Of a stretch of 64,000 nt of DNA, positions 54,250 through 64,000 are shown in pieces. The DNA is from Codonopsis lanceolata. Its lineage: Eukaryota > Streptophyta > Magnoliopsida > Asterales > Campanulaceae. The notes under the pieces were generated by a model that ran no database searches, was not told where the DNA came from, and saw only the letters and a list, made by a program, of their open reading frames with translations. A program made the position numbers and the translations under genes. Positions within the stretch are counted from its first letter, which is position 1, and each line of letters starts with the position of its first letter. Location: NCBI GenBank assembly GCA_013146195.2, contig CM028382.1, positions 5,614,434 through 5,678,433 of the forward strand, in the 5' to 3' direction.

Positions 54250-55602
54250 TAGAAGATCGTAGTTACATCTTCAATCTCATGAATTTGGTCAATAGTTTGA
54301 ATTAGGTGCTTTGAAGCCTCTAAATCATCTTCGAATGTAGTTGATGGGGTTAAAGAAATACTGCTGATTGGGGTGATTGACTTCCCATCAGAAACCAAAC
54401 TGTTATCAATACAAAATAGAATTTGTTAGAATTTGTTAGATTTTTTTGTATGTATTATAATAAGATGTTAAGCATACGAATATTAAATTCATATGTCTAT
54501 GCCTGTTTTTGAAATCACTTATCTATGATATATCTTCATTTATCATAATCTTTGAAACGTGAAATGCACTTGATAGTCGAGCTTCTCCCATGAAAACTTT
54601 TACCCAGAACATTTGAAGTATTAAAACAACCATTGGATCATTATTTGTTTCCAAAAAATTTGCTAGTTGATCAACTAAATCACCCCACAAAGTGCATGAT
54701 ACTGACTTTCCTCAACAAAAAATTGTGCAAGGAGTTAGATAAAAAATTTAAATAATACTAGAATAATGTTAAACAAACATTTTAATTTTTTTTATTACTC
54801 GACATCTTCCATAACTATGTCTAGCATTTTTTTTTTATTTTTCGTGAATTTCTTTGACTTGTGGTGAATATTTTGAAGTCAATTTCCCAATTACATTTGT
54901 AATTAACAAAAAGAAAACACAAAATGTGGTTATTGCAGTTTATAAAATAGATTGTGTGTGTTGTAGTGTTTGTATGTAAAGAAATTAACAATAGTTGTGC
55001 TTACCAAATATGGCGTTCTCATCTTTAACATCCAGTTTGGAGACTTCTTTAAAAGTTTTAAATTCAAAAACTATCAGTGGAAAAGTTTTTTCGAAGATTT
55101 TACTTGTGTCTTGGGCATAAAAATATTTTTATACTTTGACATTGTTGGGCTTATTCTCCATGAATTTGCAGCAACAATAAAAGTTTTTATTGCATACAAA
55201 TTATATAGTTTAAATTTTGACTCAAAGTTTTCAATGTGTGGGCCTTTAATTGTTGCCATAAACCGCAAGCCCTGTGAAAAAAATGGATTAGAAACACTAA
55301 AGGTATAAATGAAATAAACATGTGATTTTGATATATTAACGTACTCATACCTTTTCATTATGGAACACACATTCAACACTATATGAACTTGTGTTGTTTC
55401 TAAAAGAATGACGTTTGATCAATCTACATAGTCTTAGCTTCATTGCACATTCGGTCTTCTTCGGACTAATATCTATAATTATGCAAAATAGTGGAGGCTT
55501 CTTCCTGTATATTTTCTTTTGCAATGTTAGATGAAGACTTGATCTGAGAAAGGAGCTCTTATTTATATTGTAGTTTTGCATTGAATACTCAAAATGGTCC
55601 AT
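54250..55602 (-). pseudogene. Replication protein A-like (DUF223/OB-fold) pseudogene
   Basis: - strand blocks in order: AMKLRLCRLIKRHSFRNNTS and SYSVECVFHNEK with donor GTATGA (about 55354); acceptor CACAG then GLRFMATIKGPHIENFESKF and YNLYAIKTFIVAANSW (DUF223), a frameshift near 55085, FEFKTFKEVSKLDVKDENAIF with donor GTAAGC (about 55003); VIGKLTSKYSPQVKEIHEK without a visible AG acceptor; CTLWGDLVDQLANFLETNND and MFWVKVFMGEARLSSAFHVS (second OB-fold); and a last block SITPISSISLTPSTTFEDDL. This is the plant RPA70-like layout, which also occurs inside plant Helitrons. The frameshift and lost acceptor argue for a pseudogene. Confidence 0.7.
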
Positions 55603-56049
55603 CTGCCCAAGCGGCCATGTTCAATTGATATTGGAGTTTTGCATTTAATACTCAAAATGGATGTATTTGTTTTTTTTATGTATTCATTCTCATTCAATAA
55701 ATTTATATATAATTCAGTAAGTTAAATAGTTGTATTTTTATTTTATTTTTTTGCAATACAACCAGCAGCTTAAATAAATTCAAAGCATTTTGATATTTCT
55801 GAATATTAATTTTGCCACAAATTGAGAATGGTAGGTTGTTCATCAATTTGTGTTATTAATACTCTCTATGAAACAATATAAAATACAACATTTTATGAAT
55901 TTATTTATCCAATAAATTAGTGAAAAAATGAGATTACTTTTCCGAAGCAAAATGATATTTATATTTTGAATATTTATAATATGTTTTGAATTACCAGCAG
56001 CAGCTCAAATAAATTCAATATGTTTTATAATATTGAATATTAATTGTGT
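55603..56049. repeat. AT-rich diverged tandem duplication, left copies
   Basis: Blocks ccagcagcttaaataaattc (55762) and agcagcagctcaaataaatt (55995), and gaatattaatt...gagaatggtaggttgttcat (55800) versus 58917-58950, show a unit of about 230 bp repeated; the solo LTR lies in the second unit. Confidence 0.55.
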
Positions 56050-56054
56050 CAAAC

Positions 56055-58910
56055 TGTGGCGACCCGACCCGGACCCGAGGTGGAACCGCGGGTCGGACCG
56101 CCCAAATAGAGGGAAACAAGAAAACACATAAACATGCAAGGACTCAATTTAAGAAAACGATGTGATGCAACATTGGAGACGTAACACACCTCGGCACCAA
56201 AAGGCCAGAATTTTAAAAATATTTCCTGATATAACAGTTAAGCAATTAAACCAAGTCATCGGCGACACTACATGCCGGAACCCAAGCTAGCAGCTAAAGG
56301 ACAAGAAATAAATAAGAGCTAAAAGGATGCTCAACAAAAGACTTATGCGTAGTGAACTATCAACATGATAACCAAGCTCGGCTTACACAAATGCTGGCAT
56401 CAAAAGGGATACAAGTACTACAAGTGTTAAAACTACTAGTAGCTAATTAAAGAAACAAGTTCAAGTTCTATACACATTCTTAAGCATAGTCTAATTGACT
56501 TGCTTTAAACCCATCGTCCTTGCAAAATACAAAAGGATAGAAGAGGACATCTAAACCACCTCTTCAACTGCAACGTCGGACCAAAAGAGGAATAAAGAAA
56601 TCACGAACACTGCAAGCCTCGGCGAGAAGGACCTGTTTTGCTAGGATCTAATGCAGTAAAGGGGAATGGGTAAGTCATAAAGACTTGTAAGCTATCAATC
56701 ATGCATGTCATGGCAATATGCAACATACAAGGCAATATATCGTCACATAAGCATATAGATCATATATCCAAGATGCACATTGTTTCACATAGGTTCTCGT
56801 AATTAAATCACATAGGATAAAAATATATGGAAAATCGATGCCGCTACGTAGTTCCTACATACAAGCGTTATCTGGAATGTGAGGTGTCAGATGGTTGTGA
56901 ATACATCGACCTTCTGAGGAGATGCCCGGGATAGACACACCAATGCGCTCTAATGGTTACAACAAAGGGGCTACTTCCCCACTGCGGACACAGTGGAGGC
57001 GTGTGTGTACAAGAGCAAGTATGCCAGCTGGACTCATGCAAATGCCAAGTAATGTTTACTTAACAAATTCTCAAGTAGAGAATGAGGTCGTCAAAAGCGA
57101 TCTCATTCATGACAAGTAGGTATTCTCATCAATAGTTCAAGTAGGATTGAGTTCGACAAGAACGAACTCAACATGTCAAATAGGCATTCTATTATATGAC
57201 ATTTAAAATCAAGCATGGTAGTCAATCCAATTCAATAGTCTAGAATTAATATTCTTAGTGAAACGTATTTAGAACGTCGCATGGATTGATCATTGAGCCG
57301 GTATTGTTCAATGGCTCACTAAAATAGACTCCGTTGAGTCGTCTCTATAATTTCATCCAATAGAGTTTAAACACTAAATGCATTCTAAACTCTTTTCTAA
57401 GTTCTCGTATAGGATAGACTAGACCATTAATCCAAATAATAACCATAGCCAATAATTATTATCAATTCATAAATTATGGAACCCTAGAATCATAATTTCT
57501 TAAAGTTGTCAAAAGTCAATGGTTCAAGAACAATAGTTATTCCAAATGAGGCATAGAACACATTTAATCCTAGGCTTAGGACCAAAACAACAAGATGAGT
57601 ATATCACTCAAAAATCCCATAATCTCAAATCATCATCAAACATAGTATAGACATGGTAGGAGCATGAGAATCATGAGAAAAAAGGAGATAGTAATGACAT
57701 TTCTAGCATACATCCTAAGGGAATCAATAGCTTACCTTACACCAAGGAAAAAGATGAAATGAACAAAATCTAATCGGATAGAATCGTGCTCCTCGTCGAT
57801 AGCTTTGATTTGGTGGTCTCGGATTGGCAATCGGAGTTCGGGAGCTCAAGTTATGAAAGAAACACACACTAATCTCCCCTTACCATTCACACACATAAGC
57901 TTAGGAAGAGAGAGAAGGAAATTGTTGCAATGGGGGGATTAATGGCTGATCATAAAGGAGGAAGGAGTATTTATATGACATGCAAAGTTAGTGGAACTCC
58001 ACATGTCTCATGGAGGACGAGTGGGAATCCACTTGTCACAAGGAGGATGAATGGGATTAGGATTAGTTAACTTAGTTACGGTCTAAAACAATGGATTAGG
58101 GTCACTAAGGATGGGGGGTTTAATGGTTAAATGGGTCACCAAATTAGAATTGTAGAAAAATCACGTATTGCTGGTTCTGAGGTTGAGCGGTCGCTCAGGG
58201 GAAGGCTGAGCGAGCGCTCAATCATTTTTTCACTTCTGGACTTGCAAGATTTTGTGCACTCACTCAGGCATTTGGCTGGGCGAGCGCTCAGGTGTCTGGA
58301 TGGTCAAAATGACTTGAAAACAAGTCCTAAATGTGTCCAACTCAACCCCAAACCATTAGGGATGTTTAACACGTCCGAAACAGGTCCGAACGTCACCCGG
58401 AACAAGGAGGAATGAAGGGCGAAACTCGCGACAAACATCAAACGAATCAACAACGAGTTAACCAAGGATACAACAAGCATGAATGAACATTCTTAAACAT
58501 GTTTAGGACTAGGATACAAGGTCTAGGATTCAAGTTAACAACTCACGAGTCTCAAAGACACGAAACGAGGCAAGGAAGGCAAACCGAGAGACCCTAAAAG
58601 TCAAAAGGTTAAATGAAGCAAGAAGGCTTCGAACTCTCAACCAAGCATACAATGACCTAGATTGAAGTTATAAAACATGTTATAAAGGTACTAAGGCTCT
58701 AGTAGGACTTAGTTAAGGACTAAGACGATACACGAAATAAGTATAACAAGGTATGCAACGTATAGAAGGTATACAAGTAACTACGATCATGGTTGGCCTA
58801 ATGCAAGTATGATATAAACTATATGGACGCTAAAACATGTTAAGGCACATAATGAACATATTAAACAAGTATGGAAGGCATGTTATACAAGTAGGTTTTG
58901 GGTTCTCACA
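56055..58910. repeat. Solo LTR, 2,856 bp, with perfect 5-bp target duplication
   Basis: Starts TGTGGCGACCCGACCC and ends GGGTTCTCACA. caaac flanks both sides (56050-56054, 58911-58915). No internal protein-coding remains. Length and the gacccg-rich start fit a large plant gypsy LTR left after recombination between two LTRs; orientation not determined. It contains repeated gagcgctca motifs (58190-58290). Confidence 0.85.
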
Positions 58911-59094
58911 CAAACATCGAGAATGGTGGGCTGTTAATCAATTTGTATTATTAATGCTCTGCATGAACCAATAAAAAAGACAAACAGTTTACGAATTTAT
59001 CTATCTAGTAAATTAATAAAAAAATTGAAGTTACTTTTCCAAAGCAAACTATTATTTATATGATATAAATATTTTCTAAATTTAGCAAGACACT

Positions 59095-59105
59095 TTTGGC
59101 GGGAA
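59095..59105 (+). promoter_or_regulatory. E2F-like site TTTGGCGGGAA
   Basis: Exact match to the plant E2F consensus TTTSGCGGGAA, followed by a TATA-like ttatatatttat (59131-59143) and a CT-rich leader-like stretch (59200-59240). No convincing coding region follows on the + strand. If the solo LTR is removed it lies about 0.6 kb from the antisense RPA-like pseudogene. Confidence 0.4.
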
Positions 59106-59432
59106 CTTTCCAAAATATTCTCCTCTCCTTTTATATATTTATAGATTATAGATTACCCGAAGTGGCTTTAAAGCCTCAGACTGCCAGCCAACAACCTATC
59201 TCTCTTCTCTCTTCTCTCTTCTCTCCTCTATCTTCTCTACATATAAAATTCAAGGTTATTTCTTACAAATTAATAGATGGATAAAAAGAATCTTTCACCA
59301 AATAAACCATCTACCATTTATTTAAGGACAAAACAAATAAATTTACCATGACAAAAAATAATATTTTGACAAAAATAGCCACAAATATAATAAATCACAC
59401 ACCATTAATTAAGGTCAAACAAGTAAATTTTT

Positions 59433-60334
59433 GGGAAAAATACCAAAAAGTCCCACTAAAAATTTCTCATATCCAAAAAGTCTCAAAAATGTATCAAAAA
59501 AGTCCTAAAATCATAATCTTCATAACAAAAAGTCCAAAACTAAACGTGTCTACAACCGTCGTTATGTTAAAAGTTTTTTTTTGGATGAAAATTTATTTTT
59601 CTTTAAATATATGACAATGATAATAAGAATTGTATTACATTTTTATTACTATTATTAAAATATTGATATTATTATCAACATTGACATTATTAGTATTAAA
59701 TACTAAAATTCTATTTAAAAAATTAATTTCTCAATGATCCCAAAACAATTATTCAATCCATATAATTTAAAAGTAATCATTTAATACTAAAAATTAAAAA
59801 AGTTTACCTTTACATTTTTATAAAACTGTGGTAGGAATATTAGTAGTAGTATTAATAAGAATAATTATTAACTAATAATGATAATAATATTATTATTATT
59901 AAAAATAATTAATAATAATAATAATAATAATATTAATAACAATGATTACCAATTAATAATAATATTATTATTAATGACAATAATTATTAAGTAATAGTAT
60001 TATTATTATTATTAATAACTATAATCATTTTAATAGAATTTTTTTTATGTTATTGTTATTATTAATAGTAAGTTATTTGTTTTTGTTGTTGTTATTTTTT
60101 TCTTATTAGTATTATTATTATTTTATCTAAAAGATTGAATCATTAAAATCATTGAAGTTAAAAAAAAGTTTTCTTTCAAACAAAATCTCATACTCTAATG
60201 ATGTTAGTAGAAGTGTTAAGTTTTGGACTTTTTCGTATTAAGAGTTTAACTTTGGGACTTTTTAGATATAAGAATTATTTTTGGGACTTTTTGGATGTAA
60301 GAATTTTTTAGTACGACTTTTTGGTATTCTTCCC
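59433..60334. mobile_element. MULE-3: long-TIR non-autonomous element, different family
   Basis: Ends GGGAAAAATACCAAAAAGTC and (reversed) GGGAAGAATACCAAAAAGTC continue as inverted repeats for about 100 bp with repeated caaaaagtc. Flanks aaatttttg and taaattttg resemble a 9-bp duplication. The middle is a degenerate (TTA/TAA)n tract (59640-60120). Confidence 0.75.
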
Positions 60335-60343
60335 TAAATTTTG

Positions 60344-60775
60344 TCATAGACTAATTAATTCCATTAATAATCAAATAATAATTTGATCCCTTGACTTGTA
60401 CCTATTTTAAAGTTAAGTCCTACAGTTTTGAATTCTATTTATTTTGTCTTGTATTTTTATTTTCTTATCAGTTTTCCCCTCCTACCATTATCGTTACAAA
60501 TGGCGTCCAATATTTTCTAAAATGACAAAATTACTCTTACTCAGTCGAGAGATTAAAACTTTATTCGAAACTAAAAAATAATATAGTTTTACTCGGTAAA
60601 GACATTATAGATGTATATAAAAAATTGTTACTATAATAATAGATTTGTTGGTGAGTATCGAGATATTAAGCAAATATGTAGTGTGTTTGGAGTAATGCAT
60701 TTTTTTAACTTTAAATTTAAGTATAAGATCCAGTATAACTAATTTTGGATTATTGAAATAATTATTTAAATTACA
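60344..60775. other. AT-rich intergenic sequence
   Basis: No genes; 60599-60775 belongs to a segment repeated at 62843-62930 and 63110-63200. Confidence 0.45.
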
Positions 60776-60783
60776 TGTGAATA

Positions 60784-61254
60784 GGCATGTCAATGGATCG
60801 GATTCGGATCGGATCAGTCAAATTCATTATTCAATTTGTTAAGAAATTATCAGACTTGGATCGGATCAGATTATCTTTCGGATATTCAAAATCTTGATCC
60901 ATATCCTAAATTTTTAGATTCAGATTTTATTCGCCCCTAATTAATGTACTGAATAAAATTAATATTGAAGTATTTTTTCTTAATCAAATGTTGAATAAAA
61001 TTAAAAATTCATATTTTTAGCTTACACAAACATGAATAATAATGTTAGTAAGATCTTAGAGATCGTAGAAAAAAATTATATTTAGTAGAATTAGTAATGA
61101 TTAATGACTAAAAACTCATTATTAGTAACTTTTATATGTATAGTATTAATATATATTTTTTATATTGGATCGGAACACCTTAATCCATATCCGATTTGTT
61201 AAGCTTTCAGATTTTCGGATACGGATCAAAATTCGATCAATTGACAGGCTTACC
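60784..61254. mobile_element. hAT-type MITE (atcggatc family)
   Basis: Ends ggcatgtcaatggatcgg and (reversed) agcctgtcaattgatcg; tgtgaata at 60776-60783 and 61255-61262 is an 8-bp duplication. Non-coding. Confidence 0.7.
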
Positions 61255-61262
61255 TGTGAATA

Positions 61263-62110
61263 AGTTAAGAGAAATGAGTTAAGAAAATGTATCATAATAT
61301 CAATAAGATGAAGAAAATGAAGAATCAATGGATGAATTTGTGCGTTTTGAAACAAAAGAAAGCTAAAATCTACAGTTTACTTCTTTGAATTTTCAGACTA
61401 CTACAAGCACCTTTAAAAACTATCATACTGGTCATAACTTATAGATATTACAAAGAAACCCACTATTAGTTATCACAAATAACTAGATTCAAAATATCTT
61501 ACTCATTTCCATAACTGGGTTTCAAACCTCTAATCTCATTTGGTCTTAACTTGTTTGCTCCTCTTCATAGAACCCGAGGTAGTTGCGTGTGAGAATCTCT
61601 CTATTTTCTTCCCCTGGCTACCAGCTTTCTTTTATTCTACCACAACTCTCTTTTAATTAACAGAGATTGTCACCAATCGACATCCTTTTAAGTAGTCACA
61701 TCCTAAATTAGATTCTCTCCTTGCTTAGTAATTTGACACCGAAAGTGGATAGGAACTAAGAAATGATAGACGTTCGAAAAAGAAGTCTGACTAATCAGAA
61801 GCTAAAGAGATTTTATGTCTCCATTTGAGCAAGACAAGGTGAATGTGTTTCTTAGTGATGGTGACAACGGTGATCACGACCGCAGGGATGGTCGTGTTAG
61901 GGACAATGGTGGCGGTAATTGCAGGGATGACATTGGTGGTTTAAATGAAATACAGCGTTATGAGATTTCCAAATCATCAAATTTTAAAATATTCATATGT
62001 GTTTTAAGTTTCAATTTGAAAATAAAAAAAAAAGAATTTGGGTTTGTGAAAAGTGTAATTTAATGTTGTGGTGGTGGTGTGTATAATTGATGGGTTTTTC
62101 AAATGGGTTA
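61263..62110. other. Intergenic sequence, part of a duplicated segment
   Basis: 61270-61360 and 61790-61940 have diverged copies at 63220-63310 and 63370-63500. A short + frame from 61815 (MSPFEQDKVNVFLSDGDNGD) is rich in GGT/GAT repeats and is not supported as a gene. Confidence 0.45.
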
Positions 62111-62118
62111 CTTCGAAT

Positions 62119-62675
62119 TAGGAGTGGCAAATCGATCATGCTGGGCTGTTATCGGATCGGCACGATAATAGCACGACATGATAAGCACGAACACGAACAC
62201 GACACGATAAGCTTATCATGCCTAATATTAAAACTTGAACATGACACGATAAAAACATGAAAAGAACGACGATAAGCAAAAAAACAAGATTTATTTAGTC
62301 AGGCCTGTTAAGCCCAATAAACATTATAAAATATATAATTTTGATTTTTTAATACATATTTTGAAAATTTATCAATATAAATAGTCAAGTAGTTTAAAAG
62401 TCATAAATTTTCAAATGATAAAGCTATGAAATAATCATGAAAATAGTTCGAAAGAAGTGAATAACCCCTAGTAAATTTTTAAAAATATATTTTTAAAACA
62501 TATATATTTTAGTTATCGTGCTTATCAAGTCAGCCCGATAACAACCCATTTTTTATCGTACATTATCGTGTTGGCCCTATAACGGCCCGAACCCGATAAA
62601 TCACAGTCCAAACCCTATAATTTCGTGTCGTGTTCGTGTCGGTCAATTGTGTCGTGCCTCAAATTACCACCCCTA
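62119..62675. mobile_element. hAT-type MITE (cgataagcacgaacacg family)
   Basis: Ends TAGGAGTGGCAAATCG and (reversed) TAGGGGTGGTAATTTG; perfect 8-bp duplication cttcgaat at 62111-62118 and 62676-62683. The interior is full of acacgataagc variants. Non-coding. Confidence 0.88.
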
Positions 62676-62683
62676 CTTCGAAT

Positions 62684-64000
62684 GAAGGAGTAAGGAATTA
62701 GAAAAGGAAATAAAATCAAATAAAAAATTAACTTTTGGACTGATGGTTAAATTTGAGGTGGTAGTGGTGGTGCTATGAATGATGGGGCTAACGGAAGAAA
62801 GTGAAGGATAAAAAAATAAATTATATAAAATTTCAATTTCATTTTTGGAGTAATGCATTTTTTTAACTTTAAATTTAAATATGAGATGCAGTATAACTAA
62901 TTTTGGATTATTGAAATAATTATTTATTTTTTTAATACCAAATGGCAAACTAAATGATGAAATTATAACCAAATCCTACTTTGTGCCACAAGCAAAATGA
63001 CCAAAATAATCCTCATGTACATGATTTTCTATCACTATTTTTAACGTGGGAGAGGACAAAGTGGGACAAATAGAAAAATCATATATGAAAGTGAGACATC
63101 ATAGGTTGGGAAAGACATTATTAGAGGTATATGAAAAATTGTAGCTATAATAATACATTTGTTGCTGAGTATCGAGATATTAAACAAATATGTAGCGTGC
63201 TTAATAATTACGTGTGAATAAGCTAAGAGAAATGTGTTAAGGAAAAGTGTTATAATGTCAAGAAGATAAAGAAAATTGGAGAACTTAGTTGACGAATCTG
63301 TGCGTTTTGTTAGATAAGAAATTAAGCTAGAATCTATAGGAGAGGCGTTTGAAGAAAATAGTCCGACTTAACGAAAGCTAAAGATATTTTATTTTTCTGT
63401 TTTAGCAAGGCAATGTGAACGCATTTCTTGGTGGTGGTGATAGTTGTGGCGGCGATTGCAAGGATGCTAGTGGTGGTGGTTAGGGGTGGTGGTGTGGGCG
63501 ATTATAAGCATGACACTGGTGGTTTAGGTGAAATACGACATTGAACAAAGGAGTAAGGAATTAGACAAACAAATAAGATAAAATCAAATTTTGATTTTTG
63601 GGTTAATGGTGTTATTTGAGGTGTTAGTGGTGGTAATGGTGGTGGGTCTATGAATGATGGAGTTGATGGAAGAAAGTGAAGGATAACAAAATAAATTAAA
63701 TTAATTATAAATTTAATTATGAGACAAATTATAATAACAACATTGCTAGTCTTATAACTAAATTTATAACTTTTCTTACAACTAAGCCTTCAAGGGAAAA
63801 AATGTCTTTGTCCAAAACAACTTTGCACTTGTTCAAAGTTTAGTTGTAAGGAAAGTAGTATAATTAGTTGTAAGGATAGCCTTTTCCTTATCATTTCTCT
63901 TCATTCAGGCCCGTCTCTCTTTCTAATGAATTCGTCGATAAGGGTTATGGGTTTTATGTTAATTGCTCGCATGTTTTTACAATGGTTTTTAGTAAGTATA
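62684..64000. other. Intergenic, second copies of the duplicated segment and unique tail
   Basis: 62685-62835 pairs with 63545-63690 (ggagtaaggaattag ... gaagaaagtgaaggataa). 63370-63530 has a ggtggt-rich stretch. 63700-64000 holds nothing recognisable. Confidence 0.45.

Noticed and set aside
61815..62063. Short + strand gene MSPFEQDKVNVF...
   Set aside because: Gly/Asp-rich repetitive codons in a duplicated AT-rich block, with the second copy (63390) out of frame.

Overview
This is nuclear DNA from a flowering plant. It is AT-rich and has introns with GT-AG borders. It carries plant-type L1 LINEs, Ty1-copia and Ty3-gypsy LTR elements, TRIMs, MULEs, and hAT and Stowaway MITEs. Nothing in it is bacterial, organellar or free viral sequence. 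The species cannot be fixed from the sequence alone.

The one well-supported host gene lies on the + strand and is spread across about 50 kb. Seven exons (1645-1761, 28255-28346, 39430-39530, 39640-39750, 40670-40778, 49036-49086, 51499-51579) splice in frame into a 219-residue C-terminal portion with its natural stop. It reads as a parvulin-type (PpiC) peptidyl-prolyl isomerase domain followed by a rhodanese domain with an intact CX4R active-site loop. This is the architecture of the plant chloroplast protein STR12 (rhodanese-like/PpiC domain-containing protein 12). The transit-peptide exon must lie upstream of base 1. The introns are 26.5 kb, 11.1 kb, 109 bp, 919 bp, 8.3 kb and 2.4 kb, and most of that is transposon.

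Layout. 1-1255: 3' end of a copia element in the upstream intron. Intron 1 (1762-28254): a near full-length antisense L1 (2116-7149) with flanking duplications; a 26-bp minisatellite split by another L1; a copia fragment (9519-19896) split by an antisense L1 (9713-19023), which itself holds a third L1, an L1 tail and a 1.57-kb non-autonomous LTR element; an antisense copia (19897-about 24178) broken by a hAT element carrying a Stowaway MITE and by an L1 tail; a terminal-inverted-repeat element split by an L1; and an L1 holding a TRIM. Intron 2 (28347-39429): a possible solo LTR, scrambled L1 pieces, and a copia element that contains both a SINE with repeated B-box units and a younger nested copia with nearly identical LTRs. 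Intron 5 (40779-49035): an L1 piece, a degraded gypsy element with one long LTR, a MULE, and a chromovirus gag-protease piece. Intron 6 (49087-51498): a second MULE of the same family with a perfect 9-bp duplication.

Downstream of the gene (51580-64000) the sequence is AT-rich: MITEs, an antisense pseudogene resembling replication protein A (DUF223 and OB-fold), a 2.86-kb solo LTR with a perfect 5-bp duplication, a third MULE-like element, two hAT-type MITEs, and diverged segmental duplications.

The most notable points are the conserved split gene; the L1 3' stem-loop with a compensatory base pair change between copies; the SINE with reiterated B-box units; the four-level nesting; and clustered CAG/CTG-centred differences between repeat copies, which look more like a sequencing artefact of methylated repeats than natural mutation.
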